A stretch of DNA of 64,000 nucleotides from positions 156,496,001-156,560,000 of the forward strand of contig NC_135787.1 of assembly GCF_051106095.1 (NCBI RefSeq), in the 5' to 3' direction. Shown here piece by piece: positions 1 to 12,500 of the stretch; the first letter of the stretch is position 1, and each line of letters starts with the position of its first letter. Both the position numbers and the translations under genes were made by a program. The notes under the pieces are model-generated. The model was not told where the DNA came from. It searched no databases and saw nothing but the letters and a program-made list of their open reading frames with translations. The DNA is from Pogona vitticeps (Eukaryota; Chordata; Lepidosauria; Squamata; Agamidae).

Positions 1-386
1 CTTACCAGGCAGTGTAAATGTGAGGCAATGCCCCCTTTATCTCTATGTATATAAATTTTGTTTTGAAATATCTCTGTAGAGAGTGTTTAATTGATTTTTT
101 GCAGTATAAAGGCAAACATTTTGTTCCTTTGCTACTTTAAATACTAATCTTTTTCTTGATACCCCCTGCCAGAAGTCCCTGAAAGACAGTTCTGTTTAGG
201 TTATGTCTGGGATGACACCCATCAGAGCATGTGACACTTTTTGATAAACAAATGACATCTGTTTCTTCATCTCACACCTTTTTTTCTTTTGTACTTTTTA
301 AAATTCCAGACCGTTCAACTGGTTAGAAAGGTCACCTCCTTTTCATATTTCTGTATGCTGCATGTAAAACAAAAGCTTCTTTAACT

Positions 387-405
387 GCCTTAACACTAAC
401 TAAAC
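387..405 (+). promoter_or_regulatory. VEZT: U12-like branch site and AC acceptor of VEZT intron
   Basis: TGCCTTAAC at 386-394 matches the U12 branch consensus TTCCTTRAC at 8 of 9 positions. It sits 12 nt from a terminal AC (404-405), within the short spacing required by the minor spliceosome. There is no polypyrimidine tract. The 5' splice site is outside the window, so the intron class is inferred from its 3' end only. Confidence 0.55.
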
Positions 406-553
406 TTATCCTTTGAATGCTGAGAGTGACAATGTGACGAACTACATCTGTGTGGTGCCTTTTAAAGAACTAGGCCTAGGATTAAGTGAAGAACAAGTGT
501 CTGAAGAAGAAGCACACAATTTCACAGATGGCTTCAGTCTACCTGCACTAAAG
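406..553 (+). CDS. VEZT: VEZT coding exon, starts after an AC acceptor
   Basis: The exon encodes YPLNAESD followed by [20 protein letters not shown] and ends at K, phase 0, before donor GTAATG. In-frame coding extends left to 406, where the dinucleotide before the exon is AC (404-405), not AG. An in-frame TAA lies just upstream. The entry phase of 2 lets the first base complete the Asn codon expected from human NYPLN. An alternative AG acceptor exists at 415-416 but would drop conserved residues. Confidence 0.85.
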
Positions 554-3500
554 GTAATGCAGCTTTCAAGGTCATATATTTGGTGATATCATTGGAATGT
601 TTGGTCAGTATGTAGCAATTGAAGTGACCCTCAATTATATTAATTAGAAACATGCACACTCATTTATATAGGCTGAAATCCTGTTGCATAGCTCCACATG
701 TACAAGGGGGGAGTACAGCTGCAGCAGCAAATTATCACTGATTAAAGAGTTCCTCCAGCAATTTCAGAGTGCAGGGGACTTCATCACATTTTGTACAAGT
801 TGTGTGCACTCTGAAATCACCTTTAATTGGTGGTGATTTGCCACTGATGCAACAAGACATCAGGCATACAAGCTAAAAGCTTATTTGGTTCTCTGGAATA
901 TTTTTAAATGGCCTTTCTGTTGAATCCAGATGTTTCCCATTTGAGCACTGATCTGTATGTTCTGATTGTGGACCATTGAAAGAATATGTATTATCTTAGG
1001 ATAACATGCATTATCACAATGTTGTTTTTGCCTAATTTTTTGTACAACATTATCAGAGATAGCTAGCTGGATAACTCTGTGGAGTCAGAGGTTGGGTGTT
1101 TGAATCCTCACTGTGTCTGCTGTGAGTAGAACCAGCCTGTGTGGCCTTGGGAAAGCTGCACAGTCCTAGGGCACCACTAGAAGAAGGGAATGGTAAACCA
1201 CTTCTGAATATTCTCTACCTAGAAAAGACTGAAAAAGGTTGCCGTAAGTCAGAATTTACTTGACAGCACATGAGTAAAAGAAAGGTGAAAGACAAGAGAG
1301 TTTCTCAAAAATTAAAACTTGGTCATCGTCCCAAAATGTTTGGGAGCTGCGGGTTTAAAAGGAGAAGGTTCAGGTCAGATACAGCTTTGTACACTGATGA
1401 GATGGATGCTTGTCATCAGAGAGGCAGTAAGTTAAATGTATTCCTGTTGTTCTTAAAAAGATAGCCTGATAGCCATAATAAGTACTTAGTTTTAAATCAT
1501 TTAAAACATTTTCTTTCTTAGCATGTGTTGTATGGAAGGTGAAATGTAACAGTTTTGTTTATGGTGACAAAGTTGTTTGTGAGCCCTCTGTGTTTTTAGG
1601 TTTTATTTCAGCTTTGGGTTGGGCAAAGTTCTGAATTCTTCAGACGGCTAGTTCTTCTGCTCTCACCCTCCAATGCATCTCTCAAGACTGCAATTACGCC
1701 AGACCATTTGCCTCTTTCTGTCTTTTCTGATGTGACCCAAGGCCTTCCTCATGTTCATGCTGCCTGCTTAATAGAGCTTAAACGAAGCTATGAATTTTAT
1801 CGGTATTTTGAAACACATCATCAATCCAGTTTGGAACGGTCAGTCAAAACTCACCAGAAATCAGGAGAGGTAAACCATCTCCACACGGCAGTGCGCAGTT
1901 TGCAACTCCATTTGAAGGCCTTGCTTAATGAGTAAGTTCAATTCTGGGAGTGAATTTCTGTGTGGTTTAATTGTACTTCCTGCTGTTTGAGTTTAAAAGC
2001 TTGAACTGGGGTCCCCAACCCCCGATCTGTGGCCTGGTAATGGGCCATGGCCTTGGCAGGACCGGGCTGCAGAGACAGATTTTCCACCCCCTGCCTGCCC
2101 CCTTCATGCACTCACACACACATGGCCCCCACATGCATACATGGATGCCCCGCCCACCTGTGCATGGGTGCTCCACCCACACATGCATAGGTCCCCCCTG
2201 CCCACGGACCTCACCTCCCCCTGGTCTGCGGTTCGGAAAAAGGTGGGGACCACTGAGCTAGAGGATACATGTACTTGAAAAAAGTAATGGAGCCATGAAC
2301 TGCTGACAGATTGATGAAGGCAGATTCTGCTGTAATCTATCCCTGTTAATCTGATTCTTATTTAATCAAGCAGTCTAATTTATGTCAGTTACAAATTTTA
2401 AAAAATGAAAAATTTGAAAGTTACATACATTTGAAGTTGTCTATATGCAAACTGCAGAAAGATCAAATGGCTGAATATCTGACACAAAAATTAAACATTG
2501 CAGTCCAAAAGAGTGTGGTTTTTTAAACATATTTGTTTTATGGCTAATGTTGACAGGATCACAGTATGATTTATTGAATTGTACTCTGTGAGTTTGTCTA
2601 AAACTTTACTGAAATTATCAAAGTTTACCTCAGAAGATTATCGACATTTACCTAAAAAAATGTTTATAGTGTCAATAATACAACTGATAGAAACAACTTT
2701 TCAGAGGTAGTGTTCATTCATTTGAAGCATTTGCTGTCTTGACTGTTGTTATGAATTCATGCACTCATTAATTTCCAGGCTTCCTTGAAACCTCCTAGTC
2801 TCTAGTCAGAATCCTGCTGCTTACGAACTGTATGCCACTGTGAAGTGCTGTTAGTTAATTTCTCCAGTTAAGGAGTTGCCATTTGTAATCTTTGCAATGT
2901 GCCAGTTTTGGCACATAGCAAAGTATGCAAGTGACAACTGTTTCATTGCCACTGTGATTTGTGTCACCGCACTTACACCAGCAAATATAAGCAATAGGAT
3001 TCTGGCTACTGTTTACTTACAGGGGGTCTGGAATTACAATTTCCAATTACTTGTTGTTCCTGTTTAGTCGTTAAGTCATGTCCGCCTCTTCGTGACCCCA
3101 TGGACTAGAGCACGCCAGGCCCTCGTCTTCCACTGCCTCTCTTGAGTTTGGTCAAATTCATATGTTGGTAGCTTCAATGACACTGTCCAACCATCTCGTC
3201 CTCTGTTGTCCCCTTCTCCTCTTGCCTTCACTCTTTCCCAAAATCAGGGTGTTTTCCAGGGAATCTTTTCTTCTCATGAGATGGCCAAAGCATTGGAGCC
3301 TCAGCTTCAGGATCTGTCTTTCCAGTGAGTACTCAGGGTTGATTTCCTTCAGAATGGATAGATTTGATCTCCTTGCACTCCAGGGGACTCTCAAGAGTCT
3401 CCTCCAGCACTACAATTCAAAAGCATCAATTCTTTGGCGATCAGCTTTCTTTATGGTCCAACTCTCACTTCCATACATCGCTACTGGAAAAACAATAGCT

Positions 3501-6500
3501 TTGACTATGCTGACCTTTGTCGGCAAGGTGATGTCTCTGCTTTTTATGATGTTGTCTAGGTTTGTCATCGCTTTCCTCTCAAGAAGCAGGCGCCTTTTAA
3601 TTTCGTGGCTGGTGTCCCCATCTGCAGTGATCATGGAGCCCAAGAAAGTAAAGTCTGTCCCTGCCTCCATATCTTCCCCTTCTCTTTGCCAGGAGGTGAT
3701 GGGAACAGTGACCATGATCTTAGTTTTTTTGATGTTGAGCTTCAGACCATTTTCTGTTTTCCTCTTTCACGCTCATTAAGAGGTTATTTAATTCCTCCTC
3801 ACTTTCTGCCATCAGAGTGGTATCATCTGCATATCTGAGGTTGTTGATATTTCTTCCCACAGTCTTAATTCCGGCTTGGGATTTGTCCAGTCCAGCCTTT
3901 TGCATGATGTATTCTGCATATATGTTAAATAAACAGGGAGACAATATACAGCCTTGTTGTACTCCTTTCCCAATTTTGAACCAATAAGTTGTTCCATCCA
4001 GTTCTAACTGTTGCTTCTTGTCCCACATATAGATTTCTCAGGATATAGATAAGGTGATCAGACATTCCCATTTCTTTAAGAATGTGCCATAGTTTGCTGT
4101 GGTCCACACAGTCAAAAGCTTTTGCATGAAGCAGAAGTAGATGTTTTTCTGCCTTGTAGAATTTTGAGCATAGCCTTGCTAGCATGTGAAATGAGTGCAA
4201 TTGTACGGTAGTTGGAGCATTCTTTGGCACTGCCCTTCTTTGGGATTGGGATGTAGACTGATCCTTTCCAATCCTCTGGCCACTGCTGAATTTTCCAAAC
4301 TTGCTGGCATTTTGAGTGTAGTAAACATCATAATCTTTTAAGATTTTAAGTAGTTCAGCTGGTATGCCATCACCTCCACTGGCCTTGTTGTTAGCCATGC
4401 TTTCTAAGGCCCACTTGACTTCACTCTCCACGATGTCTGGCTCAAGGTCAGCAATCACACTATCTGGGTTGTCCGGGACATCCAGATCTTTCTGGTATAA
4501 TTCCTGTGTGTATTCTTGCCACCTCTTCTTGATGTCTTCTGCTTCTGTTAGGTCCCTACCATTTTTTTCTTTATCATGTCCATCTTTGCACAAAATGTTC
4601 CTTTGATAGCTCCAATTTTCTTGAACAGATCTCTGGTTTTTCCCTTTCTATTATTTTCCTCTGTATCTTTGTACTGTTCATTTAAGAAGCCCCTATTGTC
4701 TCTCCTTGCTATTTGGAAGTCTGCATTGAGTTTTATATCCCTTGCATTTTGTTTCCTCTTCTCTGCTATTTGTAAGCTTCGTTGGACAGCCACTTTGCTT
4801 TCTTGCATTTCCTTTTCTTTGGGATGGTTTTTGTCGTTGTCTCCTGTACAATATTACGAGCCTCCATCCATAGTTCCTCAGGCACTATGTCCACCAAATC
4901 TAGTTCCTTAAATATGTTCTTCACTTCCATTGTGTATCCATAAGGGATTTGTTTTAGATTATACCTGAGTAGCCCAGTGGTTTTTCCTACTTTCTTCAGT
5001 TTAAGCTTGAGTTTTGCTATAAGAAGGGGATGGTCAGACCCACAGTCAGCTCCTGGTCTTGCTTTTGCTGACTGTATAGAGCTTCTCCATCTTTGGTTGA
5101 AGAGAACATAATCAGTCTGATTTTGGTATTGCCCATCTGATGATGTCCATGTGTAAAGTTGCCTCTTGTGTTGTTGGAAAAGAGTGTTTGTGATGACCAA
5201 CTTTTTCTCTTGACTCTATTAGCCTTTGCCCTGCTTCGCTTTGAACTCCAAGGCCAAACTTCCCTGTTGTTCCTTTTATCTGCCTTGGATTCGTATTGAA
5301 ATCATTCTATCATTTTTGAGATTGTATCCCAGTACAGTTTTTCCCACTCTTTCGTTGACTATGAGGGCTACTCCATTTCTTCTACGGGATTTTTGCCCAC
5401 AATACTAGATATGATAACCATCTGAATTGAATTTGCGCATTCCCATCCATTTTAGTTTACTGATGCCCAGGATGTCAGTGTTTGTTATTGGATTACGTAA
5501 TTGAAAATAATTTCACCTGTTTGGCTGGTTTCTGGAATATAGATAACATAGATAATGCAAGATGGCTGTCTTTACAGCTTAAGACAGAAGGAACAAAATC
5601 AGGTATCACAATAAATTGTGGGATTTGCAGTGCTTTCTCATAAAAAAGCAAAGCAAAGTGTGCTGCCTATATACCACCCCATAGCACTTAAAGCACTCTC
5701 TGGGTGGTTTACAAGTTAATTATGCAGGCTATGCATTGCCCCCCCCCCAGCTGGGTACTCATTCTACTGACCTTTGAAGATAGAAGGCTGAGTCTACATT
5801 GAGCTGGATACCTGGGATTGAAGCCCGGGTCGTGAGCACAGTTTTAGCTGCAGAAGTGGGATTTTTACTCGCCCTCCTTTGTCCATCTAAGAAGCTTATT
5901 TAGACTAGAGGGAAGTGAAACCAATGTGGAGGATATATCAGGGGCCTCCCACAAACTCTCCTCAGACTGAAGAAGCTACTTGGATGAGTAGCAAAACATT
6001 TCAACTTAATAAGAAAGAAGTCCAGTTGCCATTACTCAATTTCCAGATACCCTCTCCTGGATGACTGAGAATCTTCACAGTTTTGGCTGCAGTACAGCAG
6101 TGTAACCACTGTGCCACAAGGCTCATGATTGGAATGGGCTTTCAGACTAGTGCACCTGAGAGATCAGAAGCGTTTGCTTCTCTCTCTCTCTGTGTGTGTG
6201 TGCGTGTGTGTGTTTACATCTGAACCAACCAAAGAGTGATTGATCTTAACTGTGGCTAATCTTAACCCAACTTCAAATCATGGATAAGGAAGCTGTTAAG
6301 CATCACCACGGAAATCTGTCCAAGCTCTAAACTAAATTGCAGTGAACATAAAAGGAAAGCAGAGGCTTCTAATCTCCTTATGGTTGAACCAGAAGAAGTG
6401 ATGGGAGCCAACATTGCAGAAGCACAAAGTTCACTGCAGGTTATTTCCTTTGTAATAAACCACTGCTTTCAGAATTGGTCCAATGATGCCACCAGATGCA

Positions 6501-9500
6501 ATGATGTCAGTTGAAGAAAGCAAATATAATGTGAGGCACAATTGTATGTCTCTTCCCCTGAACAATAAAAAACAGAAACAGATTGATTTTGTGATTTCTA
6601 AATATCCTGTTCCTTTATTTAATATGAAGCCTTAGAAACAATTGAATATGCTCAATGCCCACATTTGTAATGTTAGTTTCATTTACCAATTGAATTGCAC
6701 ATCGGTTCTCATTAACGAGATAGATTTTATTCCCAATGCAATGAGGGTTTAATTAGCAGGACCCTGTGGATTTTGTTGATGCACAGACGGGTTCCTTTGC
6801 AGTGTGTTTTCTCTTTCTAGTCTAAGCAGCTAGCTTCCTCTTGGTAACATGCCCATGTTCATCCATGTGTAGGTTAATTAATACCTGTTTCTAGGTACAT
6901 ATTATTATCATGGATTGGCATTGTTCAACTATCTGCTGAGGGTCCTGTCCACGTTGGGTCCCAGTGCCAAACCCTAGAGCCCCCAGGTGCTTGTCTGCTT
7001 GTCCCTTTTAAGGAGATTAGAAGTATCCTTCAGCTGTCTTTCCTTCCTCCCCTGCATGGATCTGTGGATTTGGTCCAAAAGGCAAAAGCAAGAAAATAGG
7101 CTGTGTTCCACCAGTGGGGGCTTTCTATAGGAATTTGCCCTCTCTTAAAACAAACAAGCTCTGGGTCCAAAACTGGTTCTTACAGGAGCACTGGAGCAAT
7201 TATTCAGATATTTTAAGAAAACTGCAAAATGAAACTGATGTTCTCTAAGGCAGGGTCCCCAACCCCCGGTCTGTGGCCTGGTACTGGGCCGTGGCCATGG
7301 CAGGGCTGGGCCCCGGAGACAGATCTCCCACCCACCCGCCCCACACTCCCTGCACATCCACTGGCATGCGCGCACAGGTGCCCTGCCACGAGCGCTCCCC
7401 GCCAATCCGTGCATGCACATGAGCACTCCCCACCCACGCATGCGCAAGCAAGCACACCCCGCCCACCCGTGAGTGTGGGGGTGCCCCACGCATGGACTCC
7501 ACCCCCAACCAGTCTGCGGTTTGGAAAAGGTTGGGGACCACTAATCTAAGGTATTTCCCAAGGTGGAGCAAGAAAAAGTAAGTATCGTGTTTTCCCAAAA
7601 ATAAGACAGTCTTATATTAAATTTTGCTCCAAAAATGCATTAGGGCTTATTTTCAGGGGATTCCCCCCCCATCATGTACAACAATCTACATTTATTCAAA
7701 TACAGTGATGTTATCTTCTGGTTGCTGCACAATGCTGCACAATGGTGGAGGGCAGGGTTTCACTTAACTGGGCCTTATTTTTGGGGTAGGGCTTATATTA
7801 CGAGTATCCTGAAAAATCATACTAAGGCTTATTTTCAGGTTAGGTCTTATTTTGGGGAAAATGGTAAATTTGAATTACAGATTTTAAAACTGGCAGAGAT
7901 AACAAGAGATTTGCAAAATGTGTGATTCAAGTGCTAATGAGATATTTGTTTGAGGGGATTTTGTTTGTTTGTTTTTATTATTCAGAGTAATAATTCTGGA
8001 GGATGAACTTGAAAAGCTGGTTAGCTCCAAAGAAAACCAAGAACTAAGTACAGAGGCATATCAGGTTGTTGAAAAAAAACTAAAAATAATTCAGCCTCAC
8101 ATGCAGGCTAGCAACAGCTGCTGGGAGGAGGCTGTATCTCAGGTGGAAAAAATGGTTCGAAGAAGTCTGGATAAAAAGGGTATGTTGCTTTACAGTTTCT
8201 GAAACTTTAATTCTCATTGGATATCTTGGCAAACATAGAGCAATCTTCTGTGTGTGTCCACATTCCTATAGGACAGGGATGGGAATCATGCATTCTGTGG
8301 ACCACGTGTTGCTCCCTCCCCCTGCTTTGGGCTCCTTTTGCAGGATCTGGGCTCTAATTTAGGGTGGGGTGGGGGAGACCATGCACAAATCTTTTTAAAA
8401 GGGCAAATTTATCAATTTTGGGAACTAAAGTTACCAGCTTTAGAATTAGTCAGGATTTTAAATCAACTTCCAACCATGGTAAATTGAAAACCTAATTAGT
8501 GGGTTATAATCCTGAGCATTTTGAAAACAATGATAATTCAACTGCAGGTGCAGGTATTATTTGACCCTGAACAAGATTTGATCAGTGGGTCAACTTATAA
8601 AATATTAGGAAATGTGTTAATATTATGCTAATTCCTGCTTTGTTTGGTTTTTATTTCTCCCTGTCTCTAGATAAACCTGAACCATCAGGTGAGAATAAGC
8701 AATGCACTTTACCTTTACTACAGCCAACTGTTCACATAGAGGACAAAGATCCTATTCCTGAAGAGCAGGTAAGAATTTTTATCCAGCTCTAATAGTGTAA
8801 TATTTGGATTATGCATTATGACACAGTCATACACAGATTTTCATATACAAGACTCCAGCAACATCTTTCTCTAAAAAGCCATTTTATTTGATAATGTAGA
8901 AAAATGATAATCATTAGATTCTCCAGTACTCATATAGGACGACAAGATGGTGTATCTTGAAAAAGCATGTTTTGTATAGCTTTAAGCATCACAATGTACA
9001 ATACTTCCAAAGGTATCTGACATGGGCTACAATCCATTACTTCTTGGAGAAAACTGCCGTTAACTTGATAGAATTGTACAGCATTTAATGTCTTGTGTTG
9101 TTTTAAATCAATCAATATGTAGACAGAGACATAGCTTGTTTTATTGTTTAAAACCAAACATTCAAATATTCTGGGATTTCGTGGGAGAATTATATGAAAT
9201 ATGACCTCAAATTTGTTTCTTTCGTTCAAGGAAATATTTTCCAGGGAACAAAGTTCTTTGAGAAATTGCCCTAGTCCTAGAAATATCATAACAGAGCTTT
9301 CTTCTTGATAACCACATTTTCTAAGTGAAGGGAACTTTCATTGTTGAATTGAAGTAATGTAGTCAAAGAGGACTATGCCATAATCTTTTTTCTGAACATA
9401 CAGCTGGATTCCCAGTGGACTCCAGGAGGAATTATCTGAAAGGTTACCCTTTTCAAACTTTGTAGTGTCAGCTTATTACATTTTCTCTCCCCACCCTTAG

Positions 9501-12500
9501 TTCACTTGCCTACTCATTTGTTCATATACCAACTGAGTATCCAGCATGTTGTTTGTTTGATTAATTTATATATAAGTTACCTATTGTCCACATGCACTAC
9601 TCAAGGCATGTTTCGGCTTTCACTTTAAGGAATAACTTTGTGTTCATGTAGTAATACAGAAAAGATTGTAGATTCTCTAGGATGTTTAGGGGATCAGAAA
9701 GAAAAAAGAAACCCCATTCAGTGTTCTACAAATGTTATTCTGAGTCTGTTCAACAGCTAACTCCAGCTTTCATTTTTAGGGGCATTTCCCACATAACATG
9801 ACCAAACAGCACAATATGCCATCCCCTCATTTGTTGGTAATTATGGTATTCATAACTGTTGTATGGAGACATTAGATGTAGGAAACTATGACTGATAGAA
9901 AAGAGCAGTCTTTTTCCACCAGTGCTTGCATAAGAACTCACAGAATGGCCACTTCTGCTTTTCTGTTTCAGCTTGCACAAGTATATAATTGGAACTAACT
10001 TCATTTTTTTTTCTGGAACAGTAGTCTTGTGCAAGGTGTGTGAACATAATTTTTCATGTGGATAGTACTATTAGATCCCGCCCAGATTAAACATACGGAA
10101 TTGCTATGTTCTTACATAACATACTTCTAATGTTGCTCTTAGTTCAACTCTAATAATCACTTCCAATGCAGTTATTTCTTGACACTTCATTGCATAGTTT
10201 CAATATGCATTGCTCCTGGAGAAAGGGAAGCTGAGATATTTGGATTAGCAAATAACACTGCCTAATAGTTGCATCTTTTGATTTAGTACTTTTATGTGCT
10301 GTTGATGAGACTTGTGTTAATTCAAATATCTTAGCTTCTACAGCAACTTCTCTTGACTACATTTGTCTGTATTGTAAATTTATGAAACAAAATAAATTGT
10401 GTAACTGGTGTAAATACATTTGAATAAATAAACTTATTCAAAATCCACTGAATAATTTCAGAATTTATATTTTTTACCTTTTAACTGACCTTGGGATCTT
10501 AATCTTCCAATGTAAAAAAAATGGGGATCTGCATTATTGGTATTGAATAGAAACTGATTAATGTGTAAGTCAAACGAGATGTTTGTTGGCTTTTTCCTCA
10601 GGAACTTGAAGCATATGTTGATGATAAAGATGTTGACAGCGAGTGTAAGAGAGATGATTTTTATTACTTTTCCCTGGAAGACAGAGAGAGACAAAAACAT
10701 GAAAGAGAGGAATCCAAGAGAGTGCTGCAGGAACTGAAGTCTGTTTTAGGATTTAAAGCTTCAGAGGCAGAGAGACAAAAGTGGAAGCAACTCTTATTTA
10801 GTGACCATGGTAAGCATTATTATTAATATTATTAATTTCATGAAATCTGTATGCAGCTGATTTAAATTTTTTATTATCATTAGCAATACCATGGAGCACT
10901 CCATGTTATGTTGGAGAGTGAGTGCGGTGTAGGGTGGAGCTTCTCTTCCAATCTTTATTCCAGATAGTACTAACCATGCTTGTACATATAACACAAGGTG
11001 AGGGCAGATTTCAGAGCTTGGAAAATTATTTTTAAGAATGAATATATTAATGTATTGAATCCATCATCAGTTGAGCAATGGGAGGATTATGCTTACCGTG
11101 AATTATAAACTACTTCAGCATGCTGGTATAGTTATTCTTAGAAAGTGAGAATAAGTAATTTTCTATGGTTTGAATGTGGTACAAACAGTCTCATTCTGTT
11201 CTTCTATAATTGATTAGCGAAATCATTGTCTAGTGAAAAGCATTTCCCCATTGGGATGCATTGAAACCTGTTTAATGTGTTCCAATGGGGAAGAATCGTC
11301 GTCTAGTGAAGATCGGCCATAGGAAAGCCGCTTTGCGAACCGCCAATCAGCTGTTTAAATCACTGTCTTGCAAAGCTTAAGTCCCGAAAACACCTGTTTT
11401 GCAGAGCGTGGAGGAAGCTGTTAAAATCGTCGTCTAGCAGAAATTGGTTTGCGAAGCAGGGACCAAACATTGTCCAGCGAAATTCCCCCCATAGGAATCA
11501 CTGTTTTGTGAATCGCTATAGCGATCGCAAAAGTCAATGTCTAGCGAAAAAACTGTCATGCGGGGTAACTGTCTAGCGAGGCACCACTGTATTCACAAAT
11601 TAGACAAGCTATGGGAGAGGTGAAGTCTTTAATTACCCAAAATCTCCAAATTAGTGGCATCACTGTTCTGCAGGCATGATTACAGCAACAGGATTTCAGC
11701 CATAGTTTTGAAACAAGAGTCAGGCTTTGTACATAAGGGAAACTCTATGGTTTATTGCACTTAATAAATTAATGAACAAATAGACTATGAGAGGTTACTG
11801 TCATCTGCCTGCCATCTTAACCAGATCAGGTAACTATCTAGTTGAAATGACAGTAGAGTAAGTAATTTCATGCTCATTGCGTATGTAGGAATACTCCAGC
11901 ATTTTCTTTATATTCCTCTTCATGCTTGAGAAAGGTGCCTTTAGTTTGTGTAATGGCTGTTACTTAGTATATCCAGCATCTGCTGTAAGAAATGTGTGTT
12001 TTGTATTTTCACACTAACATTCATACAACTTCTATAACACGGTCATCAGTTTAATTAGCTTAACTTTAAAGCAAAGTTATTATGTAGTAGATTATTTTGA
12101 GTAATCATTTCATTTTTGCCTCTCAGCTGCAGTGAAACCTTTGCTTTCTCCAGAGCCAGAAGGATCCATAAATAATTTGGGATTGCCTAATAATTCAGAC
12201 ATAGAAAAACAGGACTACAGCAGAAACCATCCCTTGGAAGAAACTGTCTCTAACCCAAAAGTAGAAGCCACGGACGAAGGGAAAGGTAGGACGGAGTACT
12301 TATCCGATGGAGCAAGCAAAACTGACATTGATGCTAATGGTGACTCTCCAGAGGTTGAAAAAAGAACATGTTACCAGTGCAATGGTGAACGTGAAGAATG
12401 TGAGCCTGCTGATGGGGATGGTGTGACTGTTGTGGAGTCACCTGAGAAAAATGTGTTACATTCTTCCCTTAAACAAAGGGTGGCTGAGTTCCATAGATCA

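Noticed and set aside
1270-1464. Frame after the SINE at 1058
   Set aside because: Basic, low-complexity product beginning inside SINE tail sequence; no acceptor or donor in the VEZT phase.
7145-7598. Overlapping 80-117 codon frames
   Set aside because: They lie inside the GC-rich hAT element at 7251-7543 and differ in every frame.
8930-9289. 119-codon frame on - in a VEZT intron
   Set aside because: No splice context, no recognised family, and opposite to a well-supported gene.
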